A stretch of 36,397 nt of DNA. Source: JAXJQF01 sp036311285 (GTDB lineage: Bacteria; Pseudomonadota; Gammaproteobacteria; Enterobacterales; Succinivibrionaceae). Positions 8,366-16,901 of the stretch are shown here, piece after piece. The position numbers and the translations under genes are program-made. How positions within the stretch are numbered: position 1 is the stretch's first letter; each line of letters starts with the position of its first letter. The notes beneath the pieces were generated by a model. The model had not been told where the DNA came from and searched no databases. It was given only the letters and a program-made list of their open reading frames with translations. The DNA lies in contig JAXJQF010000062.1 in the NCBI GenBank assembly GCA_036311285.1, positions 1 to 36,397 on the forward strand, in the 5' to 3' direction.

Positions 8366-10873
8366 TTAAACTTTCACTTCTTGAGCAAATGCATTCATCC
8401 ATTCTTTACTATTATGCATACTCTTAGAGGTTGCTAAAACTTCCTTTCTCCATTCACTATTATTAAATTCTCTATTAGAATTTGTACCAGCATCCTCTGT
8501 ATTATGGTGAGTTACATTTTGTTCAACTAATTGATAACCAGCATCTTCTAAAGCAGTTTTTAGCTTATCAAAGCTACCACTTAACAACTCCTTAGTTGTA
8601 GCATTGTTTACCATAAATGATACTGAAGCATTTTTTGCATCATTTATATCAATCTTTATCTTCATCTTACCTAAATTTTGAGGATTTAATTCCAATTCAA
8701 CTTGTTGAAGATTTCTAGCTGCCATTTCTAAAACTTTGTTAGTAATATTTTGAGCATTTTGACTTTGATTATTAGTTGATAATGGAAGTTTATTATCAAA
8801 GAAAGAGAATAAACCGCTAATAGTATTGTTTAAACGACTAGTAATACTTGATGCTGTTGTTGTATTTGTTGCATTTAAAATTGCAGTTCTTTCTGTAGTA
8901 GAACTAACATCTACACTACCAAGATCTATACCTTTAGTATCATTACTAACATTAGTCTTCATAGCATTTGATTTAACTACATTTGTAAAAACAGCACCTA
9001 TATGACTAGCATTAGCCATAATATTATTTGTTTCTGAAATTGTATTAGCTTTATTTGCAACTAAGCCTAAAGTAGTATTTTGAGGCGCGATATTTTCATT
9101 CTTTTGATTAATTATAGAACGAGCAACATTTACAACCTCTGACATTGAGTTAGCACTTTGTTCCACAACCTTTGTTCTACCAATAGTTGTAAAAGTATTA
9201 ATCGAAATATTGTTTTCTAAAGCTAAATCATCTAGACTAAAATTAGTGTTAGTATTTACATGTGGCTTTACATCTAATGACTTAACACTAATGCTACTAA
9301 CTTCATTGTTACTAACTAAATTCTTCAACATCACTGCTTCCGTTTTAATCGCTGCCTTAGAACTAGTTGCTGTATCTGTTAAAGAAACTGTTACCCCACT
9401 ATTCTTTGAAGCTAAAGAATTTAAATTATTAGCAAGAGGTGCCCCCTTTGTATCAGCTTGAATCAATGACTCAGCTTTATCACCTAATAAATGACTAGAG
9501 TTATTAAAACTCGAAGCATCTGATTTTAATAAATTTGAATTATCAAAAACTACATTTTTATCATTTAATGAGTTTTGAGCAGCTGTCAGATTAGAAGTTA
9601 AAGTATTTGATATCACATTATTCTTGTTTGACACCAAAGTATTACTTACACTTTCAGAATCTTTTATTGTCTTTAATAAATCAACTGACTGAGCACCTAT
9701 AGACACATTTTTTGAACTTGATTTATTATCAGTTAATTTTGTATCTTCCACGATTTTATTACCACTTACATCGTGGTTAAAAACACGCTTTAAACTTGAA
9801 CTTTTATCTGTTAATTTAGTTCCCTTTATTGCTCCCTCAATTTCATCTTCACTTATCACATAACTAAGTTCTGATTTTGTTGAATTTAATATACTAGCAG
9901 ACAACTCCTTGTCATCTTTTAATGCAACAAAAGACTTATCAATATAAATTTCCTTTGGAAGATCATTTTGTACTAATGTTTTATCTACAATTAAAGAAGC
10001 ATCAGGTTTCATATAAGACTTTATATCTGCAGTCTTATTTAATTTAGCTAATACAGTATCAATACCATTCTTTAAATTTAAGACATCAATATCTTGACTA
10101 TTGCTCACATCATTTGCTGTTGTAGCAATAATGTCTGCAATTTTAATTAAACTATCTTTTGTTGTATCAACTAAATTATTTTCACCAATGATAATACCAT
10201 TTTCATTAGACTTCATATTATTTACAAAGTCCTTAATGGCTTTAGCAATACGAGTTAAATCGATACCTTGACTATTTAAATCTAAAATTAAATCATCTGT
10301 AGTTATGGCATCATCTGATAAAATAGCATTATTACATGCTGAAACAACATTCTTAAGAACTGTTATTTCAGTGTCACTTAAAACTTCATCTAAGCCTGTT
10401 TCAGCAATAAAACAATCTAACTCTGCAGTAATAGTTTCAGTAAACTTTTCTTCACATAATTGTAGATCTGCTTCATCTAATTGAACATTTGCTAAAGACA
10501 TAGAAGGATCATCTGACAACTCATATATATCGTCAAAAATTTTTACATTTTCATCTGCACTTGCTTTAATCTTTTCATCTAAAGACTTAGGTTCTTGTTT
10601 ATCAGCAACTTTTACCTTATCTTCTTTTAATGAATCTTTATTACAAACACTATTATTTCTGTCATTTACTCTTTTACTAGCAACATTTATCTCCTTTTCT
10701 GGCATTTTTTTGCCATCTTGAGCTTCAAATGTTCTAGTTTTGTCATTTTGAGTGTTATATTTTTCAAAAGTTCTATTAAAATCAGATTTAGTACGTGAAA
10801 CGTTCTTAACGTCTTGTAATATAACACTTTGAGTGTTCATGTTTGATGAAATATTTAGTGTAACATTGTTCAT
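8366..10873 (-). CDS. fliK: Flagellar hook-length control protein FliK, unusually long
   Basis: FliK is secreted during hook assembly, acts as a molecular ruler and switches the export gate from hook to filament substrates. The call rests on the C-terminal domain (about 722-787: QQVELELNPQNLGKMKIKI, then VSFMVNNATTKELL and LKTALEDAGYQLVEQNV), which is the family signature. Position immediately before fliL supports it. The rest is Ser/Asn/Thr/Lys-rich low-complexity sequence, as in other FliK ruler regions. At 835 residues it is about twice the enteric length of roughly 400. The ribosome binding site AAAAGGATC contains an AGGAT, which could also bind CsrA; that is inference only. A sigma-54-type promoter lies about 60 bp upstream. 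Confidence 0.9.
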   Translation of the reverse strand: MNNVTLNISSNMNTQSVILQDVKNVSRTKSDFNRTFEKYNTQNDKTRTFEAQDGKKMPEKEINVASKRVNDRNNSVCNKDSLKEDKVKVADKQEPKSLDEKIKASADENVKIFDDIYELSDDPSMSLANVQLDEADLQLCEEKFTETITAELDCFIAETGLDEVLSDTEITVLKNVVSACNNAILSDDAITTDDLILDLNSQGIDLTRIAKAIKDFVNNMKSNENGIIIGENNLVDTTKDSLIKIADIIATTANDVSNSQDIDVLNLKNGIDTVLAKLNKTADIKSYMKPDASLIVDKTLVQNDLPKEIYIDKSFVALKDDKELSASILNSTKSELSYVISEDEIEGAIKGTKLTDKSSSLKRVFNHDVSGNKIVEDTKLTDNKSSSKNVSIGAQSVDLLKTIKDSESVSNTLVSNKNNVISNTLTSNLTAAQNSLNDKNVVFDNSNLLKSDASSFNNSSHLLGDKAESLIQADTKGAPLANNLNSLASKNSGVTVSLTDTATSSKAAIKTEAVMLKNLVSNNEVSSISVKSLDVKPHVNTNTNFSLDDLALENNISINTFTTIGRTKVVEQSANSMSEVVNVARSIINQKNENIAPQNTTLGLVANKANTISETNNIMANASHIGAVFTNVVKSNAMKTNVSNDTKGIDLGSVDVSSTTERTAILNATNTTTASSITSRLNNTISGLFSFFDNKLPLSTNNQSQNAQNITNKVLEMAARNLQQVELELNPQNLGKMKIKIDINDAKNASVSFMVNNATTKELLSGSFDKLKTALEDAGYQLVEQNVTHHNTEDAGTNSNREFNNSEWRKEVLATSKSMHNSKEWMNAFAQEVKV

Positions 10874-10930
10874 AATTAGATCCTTTTAAGTCAAAATACA
10901 GACTATAAATGCAGATTATAGTAACAATTT

Positions 10931-10946
10931 AGCAATAACTATGCCT
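10931..10946 (-). promoter_or_regulatory. Sigma-54-type promoter before fliK
   Basis: The minus strand reads AGGCATAGTTATTGCT. It keeps the invariant GG and GC with exactly ten bases between them and matches the TGGCAY-N5-TTGCW consensus at nearly every position. Transcription would start near 10920, about 47 bases before the fliK start codon. RpoN control of middle flagellar operons is known in Vibrio, Pseudomonas and Aeromonas. Confidence 0.6.
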
Positions 10947-11067
10947 ACTTTATAAATACAAGGAACTAATGTTAGTTTTTATGATGTATACACCCTTTCA
11001 CAAAAAGATTATAATACTTAACAGAAAAACAATTTGTTAAATTATCAACAACTGATGGAGTATTCCT

Positions 11068-11388
11068 ATGTGGTTTTTTATCTACGCAGAAGATATCGAA
11101 AATTCAAATGAATTAAGAGCAAAAGCTCGTCCTGCTCACTTAGCTCGTTTAGAACAATTAAAGAATGAAAGACGTTTATTATTAGCCGGTCCTCATCCAT
11201 TGTTTGATGCTGAAAACAATGTTAAAGGCATGTCAGGTTCTACTATCATTGCAAGCTTTGACAATTTAGAAGAGGCTCAAAAATGGGCAAGCGAAGATCC
11301 TTATTGGACAGAAGGCGTATTTAAACAAGGTACAGCAATCGTAAAGCCAATGAATATTACGGCTAAGATGGAAAACGCTTCTTTCTAA
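11068..11388 (+). CDS. YciI family protein
   Basis: This 106-residue protein belongs to the YciI family of small ferredoxin-fold proteins. It shows the family's RPAHLARLEQL stretch with the conserved His24, then LLLAGPHP and the DPYW motif. YciI proteins have a conserved His-Asp pair and have been suggested to be enzymes or accessory domains, but the biochemical role is not settled. It stands alone between the divergent fliK operon and the convergent aroA, and is followed by a strong terminator. Many codons are richer in G and C than those of the flanking fliK, consistent with good expression. Confidence 0.87.
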   Translation: MWFFIYAEDIENSNELRAKARPAHLARLEQLKNERRLLLAGPHPLFDAENNVKGMSGSTIIASFDNLEEAQKWASEDPYWTEGVFKQGTAIVKPMNITAKMENASF

Positions 11389-11455
11389 GAAAAAGCTTGA
11401 AACGAAATAAAACTCTTTAAAATAGAATAAGAAGTTAAATTAAATATCTATAAAC

Positions 11456-11493
11456 AAAATGTGCGACCATTGTAGTAATCGCACATTTTTGTT
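11456..11493. terminator. Bidirectional terminator between yciI-like gene and aroA
   Basis: A perfect 11-bp stem AAAATGTGCGA (11456-11466) / TCGCACATTTT (11479-11489) lies between the convergent genes. It has A/T tracts on both sides, so it can act in both directions. Confidence 0.85.
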
Positions 11494-11510
11494 TACCATT
11501 AAGCTCTATA

Positions 11511-12800
11511 TTACTTAACAACCTCAAAGAACTTATCAAAATAATCAGGGAATGTCTTTGAACAACACTTAGGGTCATTAATGATTATATCCTCCATAAA
11601 CGATACTAAACTAAAGCACATTGCCATTCGATGATCGTTATAGGTATCAATAGCTACATTCTTATTTATTTTCTTTGGAGGAATAATTTCTAAATAATCC
11701 TCACCTTCCACACATTCAACGCCTAACTTCTTTAACTCTGTAGCCATTGCTGACAATCTATCAGTTTCCTTTACACGCCAATTTGCAATATTTCTGATAA
11801 CTGTTTTTCCTTCAGCAAAAATAGCGAGAGGAACAACTGTCATTGCCGCATCAGGGATATGATTCAAATCAACATCAACCCCTTTTAATTGAGATTTAGA
11901 GCATTCAATATAATCGTCACCAATTTCAACATTAGCCCCCATTTGCTCTAACACTTCTGTGAATTTTACATCACCTTGTAGACAATCCTTACCTACACCT
12001 GTTACCTTTACCTTCCCCGCAATTGCACCTGCAGCTAAGAAATAAGAAGCACCTGACGCATCCCCTTCAACCAATATACAACCGCTCTGTGGTGCCACAT
12101 ATTGTTGATTACCTTTAACAATAAATTGCTTATATTCATTACCAACATTTTCAACATCAACACCAAACATCTTCATTAAACTGATTGTTATATAAATATA
12201 TGGTTTTGATACTAAATCCCCCTTGATATTGATAGTGGTATCACCATCAAATAAAGGAGAAGCCATTAAGAACGCTGTTAAAAATTGACTTGAAACTGTT
12301 CCATCTATTTCTACGACACCACCTTTTAAGTTCTTACCATTTATTTTTAATGGTGGATAACCATCGTTCTTAAGATAAGTAACGTCTGCATCAATTTGTC
12401 TTAAAGCATCAATTAAATGCTTAATTGGGCGTTCTTCCATTCTTGGTTCACCTGTTAACTCAAAGATACCATTAGAACAAGCTAATACAGCTGTTAATGG
12501 TCTCATTGCTGTTCCTGCATTACCTAAGAATATAGATAAAGCCTTATCTGATGAGAATACGCCATTATTCCCCGTAATAACACACTGTGAACCGTCTTCA
12601 CTTAACTCATATGATATTCCTAAAGCTTTTAAAGCTTCAAGCATTCTTGAAGTGTCGTCGCTCTTCAATAAATTTAAAATTTTGGTCTGACCTTTTGCGA
12701 TTGACGCTAATAACAAAATACGATTAGATAAGCTCTTAGAACCTGGTAAATTTATTACACCTTGAGCAATATTCTTTTTCTCTAACTTTAACTGTTCCAT
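11511..12800 (-). CDS. aroA: 3-phosphoshikimate 1-carboxyvinyltransferase (EPSP synthase)
   Basis: AroA joins phosphoenolpyruvate to shikimate-3-phosphate in aromatic amino acid synthesis. The 429 residues match the family. The phosphate-binding motif LPGSKSLSNR (18-27) and the PEP-site motif FLGNAGTAMRPL (91-102) are intact. So are the C-terminal RVKETDRL and YNDHRMAM stretches. The GNAGTAMRP form is that of class I enzymes. It is not linked to other aro genes here; the nearest same-strand gene upstream is the chemoreceptor, separated by a terminator. Confidence 0.97.
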   Translation of the reverse strand: MEQLKLEKKNIAQGVINLPGSKSLSNRILLLASIAKGQTKILNLLKSDDTSRMLEALKALGISYELSEDGSQCVITGNNGVFSSDKALSIFLGNAGTAMRPLTAVLACSNGIFELTGEPRMEERPIKHLIDALRQIDADVTYLKNDGYPPLKINGKNLKGGVVEIDGTVSSQFLTAFLMASPLFDGDTTINIKGDLVSKPYIYITISLMKMFGVDVENVGNEYKQFIVKGNQQYVAPQSGCILVEGDASGASYFLAAGAIAGKVKVTGVGKDCLQGDVKFTEVLEQMGANVEIGDDYIECSKSQLKGVDVDLNHIPDAAMTVVPLAIFAEGKTVIRNIANWRVKETDRLSAMATELKKLGVECVEGEDYLEIIPPKKINKNVAIDTYNDHRMAMCFSLVSFMEDIIINDPKCCSKTFPDYFDKFFEVVK

Positions 12801-12871
12801 AAAAATCTTACCTATCTTATAAATTAGACAACCTATTAACGTTACAACTTCTTAAATTCGTTGTATTTTAA

Positions 12872-12910
12872 CAAAAAAAAAGCCCACTAACAAAAATTTG
12901 TTAATGGGCT
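12872..12910 (-). terminator. Terminator of the chemoreceptor gene
   Basis: On the minus strand a stem of AGCCCATTAACA and TGTTAGTGGGCT (12881-12910, one mismatch) is followed by nine T residues (12872-12880). This is a textbook intrinsic terminator shortly after the chemoreceptor stop codon. Confidence 0.9.
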
Positions 12911-12925
12911 AATGTTATAGGAGTT

Positions 12926-14989
12926 CTATACCTTAAATCTATTTACAATTTCTGACTGTTCAAATGCGATCTGATCAAGTTGTGAACTAGAATCCTTAAT
13001 TCTATTCATCGATTCACAATTTTCTTCAGATAATTCACTGATACGAGTAATATTCTTATTAATTTCTCGTGTAGCAATTTCTTGTTCATGAGCTGATTCA
13101 ACAATTTGAGCTGTCATTGTATCAATAGCCGCAATATTACCCATTATTTCTTCAATAGAGCTATTAGCACGTGAACTTTGTTCTAATGAAGCAGCCATTT
13201 CATGGTTACATGATTCAATAACCTCAACAGCCTTAGTAATAGTTGTTCTTAATTGTTCAATAACATCTACGATTTCAGTAGTAGCCTCACTTGTTCTGTT
13301 AGCTAGTGTTCTAACTTCATCAGCAACCACCGCAAAACCTCTACCATGTTCTCCAGCACGAGCCGCTTCAATTGCAGCATTTAATGCTAGTAAGTTAGTT
13401 TGGTCTGCAATGCCTCTAATTGTTGTAACAACAGAACCGATGTTTTCACCCATTTGATTAACTTGAGTAATAGCTTGAGATGTCTCCTTAAGCTTAGAAT
13501 CAAGTACGTGAGTTGTAGTGATATTATCACTCATAATACGTCTACTTTCTTCAGATAACTTACCAACATTTGTAACTTCATCTGAAGTTCTTTGAGAAGA
13601 TTCAACAACCTGAGCAAGAGTTTGTTCTAATTCTGCAGTAGATGTTGCAACCATGAAAGCTTCTTTTCTTTGAACATCTACAGCTTCATTAGAAGCATCA
13701 ACGATGTTTGCATTAGCTTCTGCAGTCTTCTTTAATAATTCAACTTGATCGATTAACTTAGATACAACCTCTTTAGTTTGACCAATCATTGTATTTAAAG
13801 AAGTTCCGATCTTAGAAAACTCATCAGATGCATTATCAACATATGTCTTTGTTAAATCACCACTAGCTGCTTTATCCATGATATTCATTAAGTATTGCAT
13901 AGGACCTTTTATACTTGCACCTAATGATAAACAAACAAATACAACAATTGAGATAACAATAATTAAACTAATAACAGTAATCTTTAATGCACTGCTAATA
14001 CTTTCATGTACAGAATCAGAAGCTTCATCCGAGAACTCTTGAGCAACCTTTTGCATACCAGTCAATGCAACTTGCGCTTGCTTAATTAAATCATTTCCTC
14101 TATCTGAAACCCTAAATACTTCTTCTTTTTCTAAAGCTAATTCATAACTTCTATAAAAAGCACCAGTTTTTTCTTCACATTCTTTATAAATCGGATTTAA
14201 ATACATTGTTTCAACATTAAATTCTAATGAAGGAATTTCATAGAATAAATCTTCAAATCTTGTACGTAATGCCTTTATGTTTAATTGATTAGCAAAGAAT
14301 GAATTTAAAATTTCAACACTCTTTTCTTGTTTAAATGCAGCTGTTAAAGTAGTTTCAACCTTTAACTTTTCAGCAAGGAACAAATTAACTAAACGATCAA
14401 TATAGCCATCTGCCGCAACAGCCTTAGCATTGTACATTTCCATTGTCATCATATTTAACTTCAACATGATACCATCTTGCAATTCACGCACCTTTATCAT
14501 GTCATTATAAAAATGAGTTAAAATAGATGGAAGGTTATTAGTACTCTGTAAGTATTCATTTACTTTCTTATCTAAAACATCAATCTTTTGACTAATTTCA
14601 GCTGCTTGTTTTGGATTTTCATTTAAAGCAACTAACCCTTTGTAGAATGTCTTTAAATTTTTAACTTCTTCTAACACATTCTTTCTTGTCTTATTAAATT
14701 CAGGCAGTGCTAAATTAATTTCATCAGAAGTTCTTAAGCTTAAAATACTTAACAAACTCTGATGGGCTAACATCAATTTAGACTCTATATCAGAAGCTCT
14801 TTTCACTAATGGTTGAGCTTCTTTTTCTACTGCACTATAAGAACGATCAATAGATGATTGTAAAATAGTATTCAAAGATCCAGACGCTAAAAAGAACGCT
14901 ATAACTATAGCAAAAGATATGTAAATTCTTACAATTAAGGATATCTTTCGCAAGCTAAAATTTGCAAATAACTGTTTTAACTTTTCCAT
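12926..14989 (-). CDS. Methyl-accepting chemotaxis protein
   Basis: This 687-residue transmembrane chemoreceptor signals to CheA/CheW to control the flagellar motor. TM1 spans about 17-36. A large periplasmic sensor (about 37-335) looks almost entirely helical, without a PAS or Cache pattern, so a four-helix or tandem helical-bundle domain is likely. TM2 spans 336-358 and is followed by a HAMP domain (about 359-412). The cytoplasmic coiled coil has the invariant tip IADQTNLLALNAAIEAARAG and EHGRGFAVVADEVR (about 527-560). There is no C-terminal CheR-binding pentapeptide (it ends NRFKV). The ligand cannot be predicted. It is monocistronic with its own terminator. Confidence 0.96.
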   Translation of the reverse strand: MEKLKQLFANFSLRKISLIVRIYISFAIVIAFFLASGSLNTILQSSIDRSYSAVEKEAQPLVKRASDIESKLMLAHQSLLSILSLRTSDEINLALPEFNKTRKNVLEEVKNLKTFYKGLVALNENPKQAAEISQKIDVLDKKVNEYLQSTNNLPSILTHFYNDMIKVRELQDGIMLKLNMMTMEMYNAKAVAADGYIDRLVNLFLAEKLKVETTLTAAFKQEKSVEILNSFFANQLNIKALRTRFEDLFYEIPSLEFNVETMYLNPIYKECEEKTGAFYRSYELALEKEEVFRVSDRGNDLIKQAQVALTGMQKVAQEFSDEASDSVHESISSALKITVISLIIVISIVVFVCLSLGASIKGPMQYLMNIMDKAASGDLTKTYVDNASDEFSKIGTSLNTMIGQTKEVVSKLIDQVELLKKTAEANANIVDASNEAVDVQRKEAFMVATSTAELEQTLAQVVESSQRTSDEVTNVGKLSEESRRIMSDNITTTHVLDSKLKETSQAITQVNQMGENIGSVVTTIRGIADQTNLLALNAAIEAARAGEHGRGFAVVADEVRTLANRTSEATTEIVDVIEQLRTTITKAVEVIESCNHEMAASLEQSSRANSSIEEIMGNIAAIDTMTAQIVESAHEQEIATREINKNITRISELSEENCESMNRIKDSSSQLDQIAFEQSEIVNRFKV

Positions 14990-15257
14990 AATTTAGAACT
15001 CTTATTGTTAAAATTATATTAATTCGTATTTTATAAATTTTAAGTAAAAACAATTAAAAATTATTTACAAATGATCACTATTTATCAAAAAATATAACGT
15101 ATTGTTCACACTTTAAACAAAATTATATTCAATAAAATCAAAAACTTACAAAACTTTATAAACAAATAACTCGTAATATATTTGTAATAAACTAGAAAAC
15201 AAAAAAAATTAATTACTTTGAGTTCTTGTTTAATTTTTTGCTCATGTTAGTTTTTTA

Positions 15258-15839
15258 TTATTTATTCTCATTTGAATTTTGTTGTTTTTTTAATTCTTCT
15301 CTTATAGCAATTAGCTTCTTTGTTTGTTCGCTAATTTCAAAATCACAGGTATAAACACCTTCTAGAGGTATTGCCTTATAGTGGTATTCAACACTTCTGA
15401 TAGAGAACTCTTTACGATGATCTTTTCTTATTTGAGTATTAAAGTACCATTGTTTTAATTGAGTTAGCATTATGCTATAGTTATGGTATCTTAAATCGTC
15501 CCCAAATATATATATAGCACAATTCATGGCATCATCAAGATGCTGTCTTGTTAATAAAATAGCACTCTTGTTTTTAGGATCTGTTAAGTCCATGTCTAAG
15601 ATTCTCTGAAATATCTGAGCATGCTGAATCATTACCTTTTCTTCATCTTCAGTTAATTGATTAGCAAATTCCTTCTTCATCTTTTCGGTGATATCATCTC
15701 TAATACCATCATTATCATCATCAATTCCACGTAAAGTCATGTCCCACTTAGAAACCTCTTTAGGTTCACCACAGCCCATTAAAGACAATGATACCAAACC
15801 TGCTAATAAAGATATTATTACTTTATTACAAATACTCAT
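15258..15839 (-). CDS. Hypothetical lipoprotein with a Ca-binding-like acidic loop
   Basis: A 193-residue protein with a lipoprotein signal peptide (LMGC, lipidated Cys23). Close behind it is an acidic DDDNDGIRDD motif (40-49), which resembles the Asp-rich calcium loops of thrombospondin type 3 repeats. The remainder is polar and mainly helical with a few aromatic residues, including a CDFEIS segment near residue 165. I do not recognise a family or function. It follows the EamA transporter gene by 118 bp on the same strand. The closest Shine-Dalgarno-like AGGAG lies about 12 bases before the ATG, a long spacing. Confidence 0.7.
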   Translation of the reverse strand: MSICNKVIISLLAGLVSLSLMGCGEPKEVSKWDMTLRGIDDDNDGIRDDITEKMKKEFANQLTEDEEKVMIQHAQIFQRILDMDLTDPKNKSAILLTRQHLDDAMNCAIYIFGDDLRYHNYSIMLTQLKQWYFNTQIRKDHRKEFSIRSVEYHYKAIPLEGVYTCDFEISEQTKKLIAIREELKKQQNSNENK

Positions 15840-15957
15840 TTACTAATCAAACTCCTATTTTTTGTTTTTCATTATTTTTCTATGTTTATAATACGAATGA
15901 TTGTCATTCAACCACAAGTAAACAACATTATACTTTATTTTGTTCTTTTTTAGTTTT

Positions 15958-16869
15958 TCACACTTTTTGTTTCTTTAATTTTTTCTTATCTGTCTTGAAT
16001 CCTTTCATCACAATTACAAGAACACCTGTAATCACCAAAAATATACCAAGACCCGTTTTATATGTAACAACTTCTCCAAAAACCAACGCCCCAATAACAA
16101 CGGCTGTTATTGGTTCTAAGGCACCGATAATAGAGGTTCTAGTTGAACCTATTAGTTTAATAGCTACATTCATTGTTTCTATTGAAAATATTGTCGGCAC
16201 TATTGCGAGCATACAAACTAAGAACAATTCCTTAGCACTTGATAGAATTTGAAGTTCTAAACCAAAGCTGGAGTTCACATAAAAAACTCCTAAGGTTACA
16301 AGCATAATATAAAAGTTTAGTTTCTCAAGCTTAATTGTCTTAACCATTGGTATCTTCTTAACAGCAACAATATATAATGCATAACATAATGCTGATAAAA
16401 CCACCAACCACACACCTCTGAAATCTATAACTTTATCAGATGTTTCACATAACAAACAAATACCACTAAAACTTAATAGCAATGATACTAAGGTCGTAAA
16501 CGTAAATTTCTCTTTAAAAAATACAGCCATAATGACTGCAACCATAATTGGGTAAACAAACAACATTGTACAAGCCATTCCAGAATCGATGTAATTAAAC
16601 GACTCGTACATCAATAAACATGTCATTGAAAAAATAACACCTAAGAACAGCAGTACTCCACCTTGCTTTAATGATATTGCAAGTGACACCTTCTTAAAGC
16701 AAAGTACAATAACAGAATAGATAATTACTGAAAATAAATATCTATAAAATAAAACAGAATTTGCTGTTAATCCTAAAGCATATAAAGGCAATGCGAATAA
16801 TGGATTAGTTGCATAGCAAACTGATGCAATTATTGCCCTTACACTTCCACCTATGTCTCGTTTTCTCAT
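15958..16869 (-). CDS. EamA/DMT-family transporter
   Basis: This 303-residue integral membrane protein has about ten hydrophobic helices in two similar halves. The second half shows the EamA hallmark SIIGALEPITAVVIGALVFG before the last helices. Members of the drug/metabolite transporter superfamily export or import small metabolites; the substrate cannot be inferred. The tail is very basic (KTDKKKLKKQKV), fitting a cytoplasmic C-terminus. It starts 32 bp after the ygiQ stop codon, so the two are probably co-transcribed. Confidence 0.9.
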   Translation of the reverse strand: MRKRDIGGSVRAIIASVCYATNPLFALPLYALGLTANSVLFYRYLFSVIIYSVIVLCFKKVSLAISLKQGGVLLFLGVIFSMTCLLMYESFNYIDSGMACTMLFVYPIMVAVIMAVFFKEKFTFTTLVSLLLSFSGICLLCETSDKVIDFRGVWLVVLSALCYALYIVAVKKIPMVKTIKLEKLNFYIMLVTLGVFYVNSSFGLELQILSSAKELFLVCMLAIVPTIFSIETMNVAIKLIGSTRTSIIGALEPITAVVIGALVFGEVVTYKTGLGIFLVITGVLVIVMKGFKTDKKKLKKQKV

Positions 16870-16901
16870 TTTTTATACACCGATATCTTCAATTATTTTA
16901 G

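Noticed and set aside
15060..15130. Sigma-28 promoter for the chemoreceptor
   Set aside because: A TAAAG and a GATAA are present on the minus strand, but their spacing is far from the required distance, so no call was made.
15895..15912. Possible Fur box GAATGA-TTG-TCATTC upstream of the lipoprotein gene
   Set aside because: The inverted repeat is perfect but only six bases per arm, and it lacks the GATAAT units of a Fur box. No iron-related gene is nearby.
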